A program made the translations under genes and the position numbers. Of a stretch of 64,000 nucleotides of DNA, positions 23,884 through 32,990 are shown in pieces. The DNA is taken from positions 186,001-250,000 of the forward strand of contig NZ_ATVA01000014.1 in the NCBI RefSeq assembly GCF_000420485.1, written 5' to 3'. This DNA is from Paucidesulfovibrio longus DSM 6739 (lineage in GTDB: Bacteria > Desulfobacterota > Desulfovibrionia > Desulfovibrionales > Desulfovibrionaceae). Numbering within the stretch: position 1 is the first letter of the stretch; the number at the start of each line of letters is the position of its first letter. Below the pieces are notes generated by a model that saw only the letters and a list, made by a program, of their open reading frames with translations, searched no databases and had not been told where the DNA came from.

Positions 23884-24540
23884 ATGCCCATGTTCCGCAG
23901 TCCCTTGATCGCCGCCCTGTTGCTGGCTTGCCTTTGCCTGATCGCAGCGGCGCCTGCCCGCCCCGCCCTGGCCGAGGACGAAATCTCCCGGGAGGAGGCC
24001 CTTGCCCTGCGCCGGGCCTACGACGAGCAGCGCACGCATGAATATCCGGATGTCGGCGTGGACAAGGCCCTGGCCGCTGCCGCGCGGGTTTTCGAGCTGG
24101 CCGACGGCGGATACGCCGTGCTGATCGGCAAGGGGGGCGTCGTGGCCCACCGCGAGCGCGAGGCGAGCCTGTTTTCCGCCGAAGCCGGGGACTATTGGTA
24201 CGTGGATGCGAGGCCTTCCGGAAACGGCGTGGTCATGCGCATTCGCCGCACTTCCGAGCCGGATCCCCGGACCTCCCTGGACGCGGAGGAGCAGAAAGCC
24301 CTGCCCGGCAGGCTCGTGGACCCCGCGACCCTGGACCCGGAAGAAACCTGGCTCTCGGAGCTGACCGATTCCGGCGCGGCCTACGCCATCTTCTTCAAGC
24401 GCATGGACTGGCTGCTGGCGCGCAACAATTACTGGCTCTACTGCCGCGCCGCCGAGGAGTACGTGAAGATGGAGAAGCTCGCGGGCACGCTCGACTCCCT
24501 CTGTCGGGACGCCGGAGACAAGCGCCCCTCGCTTCGCTAG
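23884..24540 (+). CDS. Secreted hypothetical protein, 218 aa
   Basis: Signal peptide at 1-36 (LIAALLLACLCLIAAAPARPALA). The mature part is acidic, with RVFELADGGYAVLIGKGGVV, repeated Asp/Glu and a helical C-terminus with two cysteines (LYCRAAEEYVKM, LCRDAGD). Host-like, with its own promoter, inserted between two virion blocks. Family not recognised. Confidence 0.6.
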   Translation: MPMFRSPLIAALLLACLCLIAAAPARPALAEDEISREEALALRRAYDEQRTHEYPDVGVDKALAAAARVFELADGGYAVLIGKGGVVAHREREASLFSAEAGDYWYVDARPSGNGVVMRIRRTSEPDPRTSLDAEEQKALPGRLVDPATLDPEETWLSELTDSGAAYAIFFKRMDWLLARNNYWLYCRAAEEYVKMEKLAGTLDSLCRDAGDKRPSLR

Positions 24541-24623
24541 AGAAAGGCGGAGCAGGAGTCGGCGCGGTCTTCTCTGCCGCCGCGCAAGGTTCTGCGCCGG
24601 AAGGATGAAAGCTGCGGGCCGAT

Positions 24624-26180
24624 TCAGTCGAAGCGGATTTCCAGAATGGAGAAATCGTCCTCCCAGCCCTCGCGCCCGGCAAGGCTCTGGGTGTGGCGCA
24701 TGAGTTCGTCGAGACAGGGGCTTTTCGTCCCGGCAGGCCCGCCTTTTCCGGAGCCGTTCCCGCCCGCCATGAATCCCTCGAATTCCTCGAAGGTCCAGAT
24801 GCGCCCGTCCGTGCATTCGATTTCGTAGACCCCGTCCGAAAAGACCAGGAGCCGTTCGCCCGGAGCGATGTCCGCTGCGTCCGTGACGTAGGCCTGCCCC
24901 GGAACGCAGCCGAGCAGCATGTTGTGGGTGAAGAGCCTGCGCGCTCCGTCCGGCCCGAAGAGCAGGGCCGGAGGGTGGCCCCCGCCCGCATAGGTCAGCG
25001 TGCGTTCGCGCCGGTTCCAAACCCCGTACCACATGGTCAGGAACATGTTGTTGTGCCGCTCCATGGGAAAGGCGTCGTTGAGCGCGGCCAGCACCTGGCC
25101 GGGATCGCGATAGTCCACGTCCTGGAGCATCCGCGAGTGCAGCACGTTCATCACCGAGACGGAAAGCAGGGCCGCGCCCACGCCGTGGCCGCTGACGTCG
25201 TTGAGGTAGATGGCGAAGTGTTCGTCGTCGAGCCAGTGATAGCCGAAGGCGTCGCCGCCCAGGGAGCTGGACGGCACGTAGCGCCAGTCGCAGCGGAGCG
25301 GGCCGGCGGCCTGGGGCGGGGGCAGCAGGCGGCGCACATATTCGGCGGCGGCTTCCAGCTCCGCGGAGAGCAGGTCCAGGGTCTGGTTCAGCTCGCGGGT
25401 CCGCTCGCTGACGAGCTCTTCCATGTGGTTGTAGAGCTTTGCGTTTTCAATGGCGATGGAAGCCTGGGCCGAAAAGGCCAGGAGCCGCGTTTCGTCGCGC
25501 GGGCTGAACGGTCCGCCCCGTTTGTTCAGGGCCTGGGTCACGCCGATGATGCGCCCTTCCTTGTTCACGACCGGGCAGCAGAGGATGGTCCGGGTGCGGT
25601 AGCCCGTGCGGCGGTCCGTTTCCGGGTCGAAGCGTTCGTCCGCGTAGGCGTCCGGGATGTTGATGGGGTCGCCCGTGCTGAAGACCCGGCCCGCGATGCC
25701 CGCTGCCTGGGGAATGCGGATTTCCCCCACGTCCAGGCCCTGGGCCACGGGGGACCAGAGTTCGTGGCGTTCTTCGTCGTGCAGGAACAGGGTCGAGCGT
25801 TCCGCGCCGAGCAGGCGCGTCACCGAATCCATGATTTTCGCAAGCAGGCGGTCCAGGTTCAGCTCCGAGGAAAGGGCCAGGATGACCTCGCGGAACTGGT
25901 CTTCCTCCTGGCGCGCCTCCAGGGAGGATTCGCTGGCCAGGGCCAGGTGCCGCAGCAGGGCGGCCACGGTTTCGGCGCGTTCGTCCTCGCCCCCGGCGAC
26001 CGAGCCGAGCAGCCTGCCGTGCAGCCGGACTTCGTGCGCCGGGCCGCACATGTCCTGCGGGCTTGTGCCGTCGAGCAGCACCCCGCCGTCCGGCGCGAAC
26101 ACGCGGACAGGTCCGAGCCGCTCCACGAGGTCGGCGACCCCCGTGCGCGCGAGCAGGCGATCCAGCAGGCATTGATCCAT
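24624..26180 (-). CDS. GAF-domain SpoIIE/PP2C serine phosphatase
   Basis: 518 aa. The N-terminal part is of unknown sensor type (1-105); a GAF domain (about 110-250: LLGAERSTLFLHDEERHELW, GIAGRVFSTGDPINIPDAYAD) is followed by a coiled linker and a SpoIIE-type phosphatase (about 300-517) with GGDAFGYHW, NDVSGHGVGAAL, AGGGHPPALL, FSDGVYE and the metal Asp in WEDDFS. Such proteins act in partner-switching control of stress or motility factors. Leftward, divergent from the HD-GYP gene; lies between two virion blocks. Confidence 0.88.
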   Translation of the reverse strand: MDQCLLDRLLARTGVADLVERLGPVRVFAPDGGVLLDGTSPQDMCGPAHEVRLHGRLLGSVAGGEDERAETVAALLRHLALASESSLEARQEEDQFREVILALSSELNLDRLLAKIMDSVTRLLGAERSTLFLHDEERHELWSPVAQGLDVGEIRIPQAAGIAGRVFSTGDPINIPDAYADERFDPETDRRTGYRTRTILCCPVVNKEGRIIGVTQALNKRGGPFSPRDETRLLAFSAQASIAIENAKLYNHMEELVSERTRELNQTLDLLSAELEAAAEYVRRLLPPPQAAGPLRCDWRYVPSSSLGGDAFGYHWLDDEHFAIYLNDVSGHGVGAALLSVSVMNVLHSRMLQDVDYRDPGQVLAALNDAFPMERHNNMFLTMWYGVWNRRERTLTYAGGGHPPALLFGPDGARRLFTHNMLLGCVPGQAYVTDAADIAPGERLLVFSDGVYEIECTDGRIWTFEEFEGFMAGGNGSGKGGPAGTKSPCLDELMRHTQSLAGREGWEDDFSILEIRFD

Positions 26181-26300
26181 ACGCTTTTCTCCCCCAGGGG
26201 CCGGTTCGCGTCAAGGCGTAACCTGCGCGCGATGCGCGGGGACGCGATTTGCGGCAGACAAGGAGGGCATGATCCTGTATCCTGGAATGGGAGGAGCCTG

Positions 26301-27548
26301 ATGGTCAAGGAAGTTCCGATCTCTGAGCTGCGTCCGGGCATGTATGTGGTGGATACCGGCCTGTCCTGGATGGACCGCCCGTTCGTCTACTCGACCGAGG
26401 GGCGCATTTTCGGTCCCGACGACGTGCGGCGCATTCAGGGCGAAGGGTATCTTTCCGCTTTTGTCCGCGAGGGCGACGAGCGCGGTCGGAGCGGCCCGAA
26501 CCTCTCCCGGCGCATGGCCGGGAAAGAGCTGGCCCCCCTGCCGAAGGAGCAGGAAGCCGAGGCCCGCGTCCGCGAACGCCTGCGCAAGGTGCCGATCCGC
26601 AAGGAGATAGAAACGGCGCGCCAGGTCCATTCCCAGCTTGTGGAGTACACGCGCGGCGTCATGAAGGACGCCAGGCTCGGCAAGCCCGTGGATTATGAAT
26701 CCTCCAAACCCCTGGCCGGGGCGCTGGTGGATTCCGTGATGCGCAACGAGGACGCGCTTCTCGCGCTCAAGTATCTCAAATCCTTCGACGAATATACCTA
26801 CAACCACAGCATCAACGTGGCCGTGGTGGCCACGGTCTTCGCCAAGTCGCTGGGGTATTCCGAAGATCGCCTGCGCGAGCTTTGCCAGGCCGCGGTTCTG
26901 CACGATCTGGGCAAGGCCCTGGTGCCGGACGAGATCCTGAACAAGCCCGGACGGCTGACCCCGGCGGAATTCGCCGTGGTTCGCGACCACCCCGTCAACG
27001 GATTCGAGCTGCTGCACGGCGCGCGCGGTCCGAGCCAGGACGTGTTGCGAGGCGCGCTCGAACACCATGAGAAATTCAACGGCGGCGGGTATCCGGACGG
27101 CTTGGCCGGGGACGAGATCGGCGAGTTCGGAAGGATCATCGCCGTGGCCGACGTCTACGATGCGCTCACCAGCGAGCGGGTCTACAAGCGGGGCATGACG
27201 CCGAGCAACGCCCTGCGGATCATTTACGGCATGCGCGAAAGCGATTTTCATCCCGGTTATGTGGAGCGGTTCATCCGCTGCCTGGGCATCTACCCCGTGG
27301 GCACGGTGGTGCGGCTGACCACGGGGGAGACGGGCGTGGTGGTCCAGGGCGCGCCGCCGACCCCGCTGCTGCCCACGGTGCGCGTCGTGCTCGACCGCAA
27401 CCGCGTGCGCACGCGTCCCCATGATCTGGATCTGGCCGCCCTGGCCGAGCAGATGGGCTTGGACGCGCCGCGCATCGACTCGGCCATCGAGAGCTACGAG
27501 GACGATCCCCTGATGCCCAGAATCGATTCGCGCGAGTATCTGGGCTGA
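26301..27548 (+). CDS. HD-GYP domain protein, 415 aa
   Basis: N-terminal DUF3391-like region (EVPISELRPGMYVVDTGLSWMDRPF, about 1-60), then a helical linker and an HD-GYP domain: His169, HD at 201-202, His230, HH at 255-256 and GYP at 263-265. Those metal and signature residues are all present, so it is probably an active cyclic-di-GMP phosphodiesterase. GGGAGGAG precedes the ATG at 26301; the long upstream frame is the phosphatase's shadow. Followed by a small lipoprotein gene after 26 bp. Confidence 0.9.
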   Translation: MVKEVPISELRPGMYVVDTGLSWMDRPFVYSTEGRIFGPDDVRRIQGEGYLSAFVREGDERGRSGPNLSRRMAGKELAPLPKEQEAEARVRERLRKVPIRKEIETARQVHSQLVEYTRGVMKDARLGKPVDYESSKPLAGALVDSVMRNEDALLALKYLKSFDEYTYNHSINVAVVATVFAKSLGYSEDRLRELCQAAVLHDLGKALVPDEILNKPGRLTPAEFAVVRDHPVNGFELLHGARGPSQDVLRGALEHHEKFNGGGYPDGLAGDEIGEFGRIIAVADVYDALTSERVYKRGMTPSNALRIIYGMRESDFHPGYVERFIRCLGIYPVGTVVRLTTGETGVVVQGAPPTPLLPTVRVVLDRNRVRTRPHDLDLAALAEQMGLDAPRIDSAIESYEDDPLMPRIDSREYLG

Positions 27549-27574
27549 TTCTGCACGACAATCACGGAGGCCGC

Positions 27575-27961
27575 ATGGGATTCGCCGTTGGACATGATCT
27601 TCGCCGCAGACCGGGCTGGACCCGTTTCGCCGCGACCCTGGCCGTACTGCTGCCGGTGCTGCTGCTCTGCGCCTGCGTCGCCAAGCAGAGCCACCCGCTC
27701 TTGCAGTACGAGCCGGCGAAAATGACCGATGAAGGGCTGGTGCGCTACTACTACGATCTCGGCGAGGCCATCGACGCCTGCGAACGCTCCGGGCAGGGCG
27801 ACGCCACTGTTTCGGTGGGCGGCGGAGTGGGCACGGGCGGCTGGTCCGGAGTCGGGGTCAGCGTTGGGCAGCCGGTGAGCAAGGGCTGCAAAAGCGACCC
27901 GCTGCGCCAGCGGCGCGTGGACACCGCCATCGAGATGCGAAAACGCGGCATTCAGCACTAG
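27575..27961 (+). CDS. Lipoprotein, 128 aa
   Basis: Signal with lipobox LLCAC (VLLPVLLLCACVAKQSH). The mature part holds an acidic helix, then a glycine-rich stretch (GGGVGTGGWSGVGVSVGQ) and a basic helix. GGAGG precedes the start. Co-oriented with the HD-GYP gene (26 bp gap) and possibly co-transcribed. Family unknown. Confidence 0.6.
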   Translation: MGFAVGHDLRRRPGWTRFAATLAVLLPVLLLCACVAKQSHPLLQYEPAKMTDEGLVRYYYDLGEAIDACERSGQGDATVSVGGGVGTGGWSGVGVSVGQPVSKGCKSDPLRQRRVDTAIEMRKRGIQH

Positions 27962-28123
27962 CGCCGCCCCCCAAAAAAAAGAAGCAGCCCAAGGGCAAAC
28001 GGTTCCTAGGCGGGGCCTCGTCCGCGTTTGAGCAGGCAATGCCTTCTTCCGGGCGAAAGCCGAGCAAAAGCCCCTCGATCGCAAGCCGAGGCGCTCCGGT
28101 GCGAAACGCGCGCGTGCGGAAGG

Positions 28124-29197
28124 CTATCCGTTCTGGGCGACGAGCGCTCCGCCGGTGCGTTCGGGAGCGGCGAGCACGTAGGTGTTGGCGCGGTTGTCCT
28201 CGAAGAGGAAGGTCGGCAGGTGCTGATCGTTGTAGGACACGCTGGAGGCGTCCACGTCCGTGAAGTTGTTCACGGTTTGGTTGCTCGTGTTCTGGCTGAA
28301 ATCGTTGAAGTTCGTCACCGACTGCGGCCGGGTCTGGTCCGGCGGAACCTTGTTGTCGAGCAGGTCGAGCAGGGCGCCGGTGTCCACCACGTCGGTGCTG
28401 AGGATGAAGTCCATCTTTTCGATGGGCTTCCAGGTGGAATGCGTTTCCTTGGGCTCCCAGCCCTTGATGTCGAGCACGTGCTTGTATTCGTCGCTGGGCC
28501 AGTTCTGGTTGTGCTGGAAGCGCGGCCCGTGAAACTCGGACATCTGGTGCGGAAAGACGCGTCCGGGACTCGGCGGGTTGACCCTGCCGGGGGGCGTGTT
28601 CGGGGAGACGCCGAGCTTGGGCGCGATGGGCACGTAGCCGCCTGGCATGAAATGGCTGCCGCCCAGGCCGATGGGCACGCTGCCGCCGGGCGTGAAATGG
28701 CTGAAGCCGGGAGTGGGCTGCACGTTTCCGCCGGGCGTGAAGTGGAAGTAGCCGGGAGTGGGGCGCACGTCCCCGCCGGGAGTGAAGTGTCCGCCGGAAT
28801 TGCTGCCCACGGGCACATGCCCGGACGGAGTGAACACGCCGCCCGTGGTGGAGTGCACCGGGGTGCTGCCGGAGGGCGTGAAATGGTTCGCACCGCCCGT
28901 GGCGGGCGCGTTCTGGGCGACCGAGACCATCATGCCGCTGGTGGCCAGGCCGCCTCCGCCGCCTCCGCCGCCGTGGCCGAAGCCTGAGCCGTCGATGGGC
29001 ACCCAGCCCGGCGTGGTGTCGATGGGCACGCGGGCCATGGACGTGTCGATGGGCACGAATCCGGCGGGGGACACGGGAACCGAGGCTGCGGGCGCGGGCC
29101 GAACTTCTCCTGCCGGGCCCGCGGTGACGTGGCCCGGAGGTCCGGCTGTGGTGTGGCCCGGAGGTCCGGCCACGATGAAGTCGGTGACGCCGTTCAT
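28124..29197 (-). CDS. Repeat-rich hypothetical protein (HFTPGG repeats), 357 aa
   Basis: No signal peptide. The N-terminal third is made of short Pro/Gly repeats (GPPGHTTA type, then VPIDT units), followed by a poly-Gly run at about 76-83 and about six copies of a 15-residue unit built on HFTPGG-x-VP (residues about 104-192). The C-terminal half (about 200-357) is ordinary globular sequence ending NTYVLAAPERTGG. Repeats of this kind are typical of surface, adhesin or structural proteins. It lies between two virion blocks on the opposite strand. Function unknown; the start site is a weak GGAG. Confidence 0.6.
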   Translation of the reverse strand: MNGVTDFIVAGPPGHTTAGPPGHVTAGPAGEVRPAPAASVPVSPAGFVPIDTSMARVPIDTTPGWVPIDGSGFGHGGGGGGGGLATSGMMVSVAQNAPATGGANHFTPSGSTPVHSTTGGVFTPSGHVPVGSNSGGHFTPGGDVRPTPGYFHFTPGGNVQPTPGFSHFTPGGSVPIGLGGSHFMPGGYVPIAPKLGVSPNTPPGRVNPPSPGRVFPHQMSEFHGPRFQHNQNWPSDEYKHVLDIKGWEPKETHSTWKPIEKMDFILSTDVVDTGALLDLLDNKVPPDQTRPQSVTNFNDFSQNTSNQTVNNFTDVDASSVSYNDQHLPTFLFEDNRANTYVLAAPERTGGALVAQNG

Positions 29198-29333
29198 GAG
29201 CAGGGCTCCCGATTCGTGTTGGCGCGCGTGCGCAACCTTCCCCTAGTCTATCCCAGATAACGACGAAACCACGTTTGCCAAGACCTGTCAAGCGAGCCGG
29301 GCGTGGCCCGCCCGGAAAGCGCTGCGCTCCAAA

Positions 29334-29414
29334 CCCTGTCAACAGGGAAAATCCGTCCTTTTCCTTTCCTTCTTCCAGCCATTTTCATCCGCCCCGCAAA
29401 ACCGGGCCTAGCAT
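29334..29414 (+). promoter_or_regulatory. Virion-gene control element, copy C
   Basis: 81 bp: CCCTGTCAACAGGG (29334-29347), TCCTTTT, 26 nt, then CCGCCCCGCAAAACCGGGCC and TAGCAT (29409-29414) as -10. Leader of about 45 nt before the small gene at 29465, which has AAGGAGG. Confidence 0.8.
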
Positions 29415-29464
29415 GGGCCTCGTGCCGGAATGACCCGGCGCGAAAGACCTCAAGGAGGAAGATC

Positions 29465-29770
29465 ATGGGAGGAGCGGCATCCGTGGTGGCCACGGTGGCG
29501 GGGTTGGTTTCCGGGGCCGGGTCGGCGCGTTCCGGGGGCGGGACGAGCGGTCCGAGCGCGGCGGACCTGCGCGCGCAGCAGCTGGAGGAGCAGCGCAAGC
29601 GAAAGGCCGAGGAAAGGCGCAAGGCGAGGGAGCGCAAGGACGAGGCCAGGGAGCTTGCCGACGCGCGGCAAAAGCGCGCGAGCGTGGGCTCGCTGCTCTC
29701 CGGAGGCGCGGTCCTGCTTGGAGAGCCGGACGTGAGCCGCACCGGGCTCAAAGGGAAGTTGGGCGAATGA
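29465..29770 (+). CDS. Small phage protein, 101 aa
   Basis: Glycine/alanine-rich opening (GGAASVVATVAGLVSGAG) followed by a basic coiled helix (LEEQRKRKAEERRKARERKD) and a short end. It overlaps the portal gene by 4 bp. Small proteins of this shape precede the portal in related podoviruses; role unknown. Confidence 0.6.
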   Translation: MGGAASVVATVAGLVSGAGSARSGGGTSGPSAADLRAQQLEEQRKRKAEERRKARERKDEARELADARQKRASVGSLLSGGAVLLGEPDVSRTGLKGKLGE

Positions 29771-31341
29771 GGCCGCGCGACGCACGCATCGAACTGGAAC
29801 TTGCGGAGCGGGTCCGCGCCCGGCTGGAAGCCATGCGCGCTGGCCGCTCCCAGTGGGAACCGGTCTGGCGCGATCTCAGCGACTACATACTGCCGCGCAA
29901 GAATTCCTTCGGCAGCGGCGCGGGCCGGGGCTCCGCCGGGGACGAGCTGATTTTCGACTCGACCCCGACCCATGCCCTGGAGCAGCTCGCTTCGGGCCTG
30001 GGGGGGCTTCTGACCAATCCGGCCCTGCCCTGGTTCGGCATCCGCGTGCGCGACAGGCGCACGGCGGACCGCAGGGAGGTGCGCGAATTCCTGCAGGAGA
30101 CGCGCGAGCGCATGGTCCGGCTTTTCAACACGGAATCCACCGGCTTTCAGGCCCATGTGCACGAGCTGTATCTGGACATCGTGCTCCTGGGCACGGCCGT
30201 CATGTACGTGGAGGCGGACCCGGACACCGTGGTGCGCTTTTCCACCCGGCCCCTGGGCGAGGTCTTCGTCGCGGAGAACGTGCGCGGCGTGGTGGATACG
30301 GTTTTCCGGCAATACGAGCTGACCGCGCGGCAGGCGGTGCAGGAATGGGGCGAGGACTGCTCGGAGGCGGTGCGCGTCCTGGCGGCGGACAGGCCCGAAA
30401 ACAAGGTGGAGATTCTGCACGCGGTCTTTCCCCGCGCCGACCGCGACCCCGCGGGCTTCACCTGCGCGGACTTTCCCTGGGCCAGCGTGCAGCTGGAAAC
30501 CGCGACGGGCCGGGTTCTGGAGGAAAGCGGCTACCTGGAAATGCCCTACATGGTGCCCCGCTGGTCCAAGGCCGCCGGGGAGACGTACGGCCGCGGGCCG
30601 GGGCTGACCTCCCTGTCGGACGTGCGCGTGCTCAGCGCCATGTCGCGCACAGCGCTCATGGCCGCCGAGAAAATGAGCGATCCGCCGCTGATGGTGCCGG
30701 ACGACGGATTTCTCGGTCCGGTGCACACCGGGCCGGGCGGGCTGTCCTACTACCGCGCCGGAAGCCGCGACCGCATCGAGGCCCTGCCCGTGGCCGTGGA
30801 TCTGAAGGCCGCCGAGGAAATGATGCGCACGCGCAGGGAGTCGGTGCGTCGGATTTTCCTCACGGACCAGCTCTCCCCGGAAGGGCCGGGCCTGACCGCC
30901 ACCGAGGCGGTCATCCGCCAGAGCGAAAAGATGCGCCTGCTCGGCCCCGTGCTGGGCCGGATGCAGACCGAATTCCTCAGCCCGTTGATCCGCAGGGTCT
31001 TCAACATCCTGCTTCGCGCCGGGGAGCTGCCGCCCCTGCCGCCGGGCCTGCGGCCCCGCGACCTGGACGTGGAATACCTCTCGCCCGTGGCCCGCGCCCA
31101 AAAGCAATACGAGGCCCAGTCCCTGCTTCAGGTGGTCGAATATCTCGGCCCGTTCCTGCGGGAGGGCGACCCCTACGGAGTCATGGACAACTTCGAGACG
31201 GACCGCATCGCGCGGCATGCCGCGGAAATGTTCGGCACGCCCGGCGACTACCTGCGTCCGGAAGTCGAGGTCCGCGCGCGGCGCAGCGCGGGCAGCGGCC
31301 AGGAGAGCGACGAGCCGCGGGAACAAGGGGCAAGGCCATGA
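29767..31341 (+). CDS. Head-to-tail connector / portal protein
   Basis: 524 aa, full length for the T7-type (Head-tail connecting) portal family. Signature regions: RARLEAMRAGRSQWEPVWRD with LSDYILPRKN, SGLGGLLTNPALPWFGI, TAVMYVEADP, RGPGLTSLSDVRVLS, and MGTPGDYLRPEVEVR near the end. Twelve copies form the channel through which DNA enters and leaves the head. Well-conserved throughout. Overlaps the upstream and downstream genes by 4 bp. Confidence 0.92.
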   Translation: MRPRDARIELELAERVRARLEAMRAGRSQWEPVWRDLSDYILPRKNSFGSGAGRGSAGDELIFDSTPTHALEQLASGLGGLLTNPALPWFGIRVRDRRTADRREVREFLQETRERMVRLFNTESTGFQAHVHELYLDIVLLGTAVMYVEADPDTVVRFSTRPLGEVFVAENVRGVVDTVFRQYELTARQAVQEWGEDCSEAVRVLAADRPENKVEILHAVFPRADRDPAGFTCADFPWASVQLETATGRVLEESGYLEMPYMVPRWSKAAGETYGRGPGLTSLSDVRVLSAMSRTALMAAEKMSDPPLMVPDDGFLGPVHTGPGGLSYYRAGSRDRIEALPVAVDLKAAEEMMRTRRESVRRIFLTDQLSPEGPGLTATEAVIRQSEKMRLLGPVLGRMQTEFLSPLIRRVFNILLRAGELPPLPPGLRPRDLDVEYLSPVARAQKQYEAQSLLQVVEYLGPFLREGDPYGVMDNFETDRIARHAAEMFGTPGDYLRPEVEVRARRSAGSGQESDEPREQGARP

Positions 31342-31622
31342 GCGGAGCCGGACAAAACGGCGGCGGTTCTCCCCGGTTCGGTTCCGGACCGGTGGCGCAG
31401 GCCGAGCTGGAGCGGGCCTATGCGCGGGTTTTTGACGGTCCGGAAGGCGAAGCCGTGTTCGCGGATCTGATGCGGCAGGGGCGGCTGGAAGCACCCATCT
31501 TCTCGCCGGACGCGCTGGAACTGGCCCACGCCGAAGGGCGCCGGAGCCTGGCCCTGCACGTCCGGCGCATGGCCGAGCGGGGCCGTGCGGGCGGCGCTAT
31601 TGCAGGGCGTGCAGGGAGTTGA
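31338..31622 (+). CDS. Bbp19-like phage protein, 94 aa
   Basis: ATG overlaps the portal stop. The core LERAYARVFDGPEGEAVFADLMRQGRL is the recognisable Bbp19-type motif found next to portals in podoviruses; the end is variable. Structural or assembly role suspected. Its last 26 bp overlap a small reverse-strand frame at 31597. Confidence 0.7.
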   Translation: MSGAGQNGGGSPRFGSGPVAQAELERAYARVFDGPEGEAVFADLMRQGRLEAPIFSPDALELAHAEGRRSLALHVRRMAERGRAGGAIAGRAGS

Positions 31623-31713
31623 GGTGCGTGACCCAGGTGCTCAGGGCCAGGCTGGCGGCGTACGCGGCCACGCCGAGCAGGGTGACGCGAAAAAAGGACC
31701 GAAGGCGGCGCAT
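31597..31713 (-). CDS. Possible 38-aa membrane peptide
   Basis: Begins MRRLRSFFRVTLLGV and continues as a hydrophobic helix (AAYAASLALSTWVTHL) to a stop, with AGGAGA about 8 nt before the ATG. Positive n-region and one membrane segment. It overlaps the end of the Bbp19-like gene on the other strand. Too short to be sure. Confidence 0.4.
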   Translation of the reverse strand: MRRLRSFFRVTLLGVAAYAASLALSTWVTHLNSLHALQ

Positions 31714-31832
31714 GGCGGTCTCTCCTGTTTCCGGTTCCCGGAACGTGTTTCCGGTCCGAAAGGGTGAGCAAGGGCTATGCCAGCGGAAACATTGGACATG
31801 TTAGAAAAACTCTAGAGAAAATGGAGGAAATC

Positions 31833-32672
31833 ATGGATCAGGTGAATCAGGAGCAAGGCTGGTGGGTTGAACTGCCTGCGGAATGGAGCGCGCCTTTGCG
31901 CGGGGAGGACGGCGTGGAGCGGCAGGTGCCCCTGCGGGAGCATCCTGCCCTGCGCAAGTACGCCAGCAAGGACGAGGCCGTGAAGGTCTTGGTCCATGCG
32001 CAGCGCATGCTGGGCCGCCGGCCCGAGGGGTACGTGCGCGTGCCGGGCGAGGCCGCCGCTCCCGAGGAGCAGGCCGAATTCCGCGCGGCCCTGGGGCTGC
32101 CCGAGGCTCCGGACGGGTACGGCCTGCCCGATGTGGAGCTGCCCGACGGGTTCGAGCTGCGCGAGGAGCTGCGCAGCGCCTACCTGGCCAAGGCGCATGA
32201 GCTGGGCCTGACCCCGACGCAGGTCAGCGGGCTGTTCGAGTGGTTCGTGCCGCTGAACGTCTCGGCGGCGCAGGAGCTGAGCCTGGACCAGGAGAAGCGG
32301 CGGGGCGGAGAGCTGGAAAGCCTGCGCAGCGTGCATCGCGGCGAGACCCAGGCCGTGCTGGAGGCGGCGCGCCAGGCGGCGCTGGCCCTGGGCGGCGAGG
32401 AGCTGCTCCGCGTCTTTGAGGAAACCGGAGCCGCGGACCGGGCCGTGGTCGTGAACGCGCTATCGCGGCTTGCCCCGGTCATGCTGGAAGGCCGGTTTCG
32501 CTTCCGCGACGCGGGCGCGACCCAGGGCCTGACCCTGGCCAAGCTCAAGGAAATGATGCGCGATCCGCGCTATCACGATCCGTTGCAGCGCGACCCCGCG
32601 TTCGTGGAACAGGTGGCCAAGGGCTTTGAGGCGCTCTACCCCGGCAAATACGAGCCGGGCTCGCGGAACTGA
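31833..32672 (+). CDS. Scaffolding / capsid-assembly protein
   Basis: 279 aa. Starts MDQVNQEQGWWVELPAEW; I chose 31833 because GGAGG lies just upstream (an in-frame ATG at 31764 also exists). The region YGLPDVELPDGFELREEL and the long acidic helix with QVSGLFEWF are typical of T7-type scaffold proteins, which template the head and leave before DNA enters. The end (KLKEMMRDPRYHDPLQRDPAFVEQV) is a clear helical capsid-binding candidate. The gene normally immediately precedes the major capsid gene, but none follows here. Confidence 0.75.
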   Translation: MDQVNQEQGWWVELPAEWSAPLRGEDGVERQVPLREHPALRKYASKDEAVKVLVHAQRMLGRRPEGYVRVPGEAAAPEEQAEFRAALGLPEAPDGYGLPDVELPDGFELREELRSAYLAKAHELGLTPTQVSGLFEWFVPLNVSAAQELSLDQEKRRGGELESLRSVHRGETQAVLEAARQAALALGGEELLRVFEETGAADRAVVVNALSRLAPVMLEGRFRFRDAGATQGLTLAKLKEMMRDPRYHDPLQRDPAFVEQVAKGFEALYPGKYEPGSRN

Positions 32673-32732
32673 CCGGGCGGGCAAGGAAGGGCGGTTCCGG
32701 CATCGGCCGGGCCGCCCGAAGGCGCGGGCGCG

Positions 32733-32990
32733 TCAGTTGTCGCGCAGGACGCCCATGAAGAGCAGGGCGGCGGCGCGTTTCTGCGGCAGGGTGATGTTGC
32801 CTTCGGATTCGGGCTGGGGCTGGTCGGGCCGAATCGTCTCCAGTTCGGTCGAAGGCGGCAAGGGAGCAATGGTCAGTCTGTGCCCGGCATCGGCCACCAT
32901 CGGGGTCCGGTTGTTGAAGTCGTTGGAAACCAGGGCGGCGAGAACGGTGAAAACCATGGCCAGGGCCATATATATGATCGTCTTGTGCAT
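32733..32990 (-). CDS. Small membrane protein, 85 aa
   Basis: One membrane segment (TIIYMALAMVFTVLAALV), then a Pro/Glu-rich periplasmic tail. GAGG precedes the ATG at 32990. Host-like, on the opposite strand to the virion genes. Occupies the position where a capsid gene would be expected. Confidence 0.55.
   Translation of the reverse strand: MHKTIIYMALAMVFTVLAALVSNDFNNRTPMVADAGHRLTIAPLPPSTELETIRPDQPQPESEGNITLPQKRAAALLFMGVLRDN

Noticed and set aside
27962-28123. Terminator with a T-run on the reverse strand
   Set aside because: The stem is only four pairs (GCCC/GGGC), too weak to call, although a run of eight T's follows on that strand.
28124-29197. Major capsid protein candidate by size and place
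   Set aside because: The Pro/Gly repeats and opposite strand do not fit an HK97-fold capsid.
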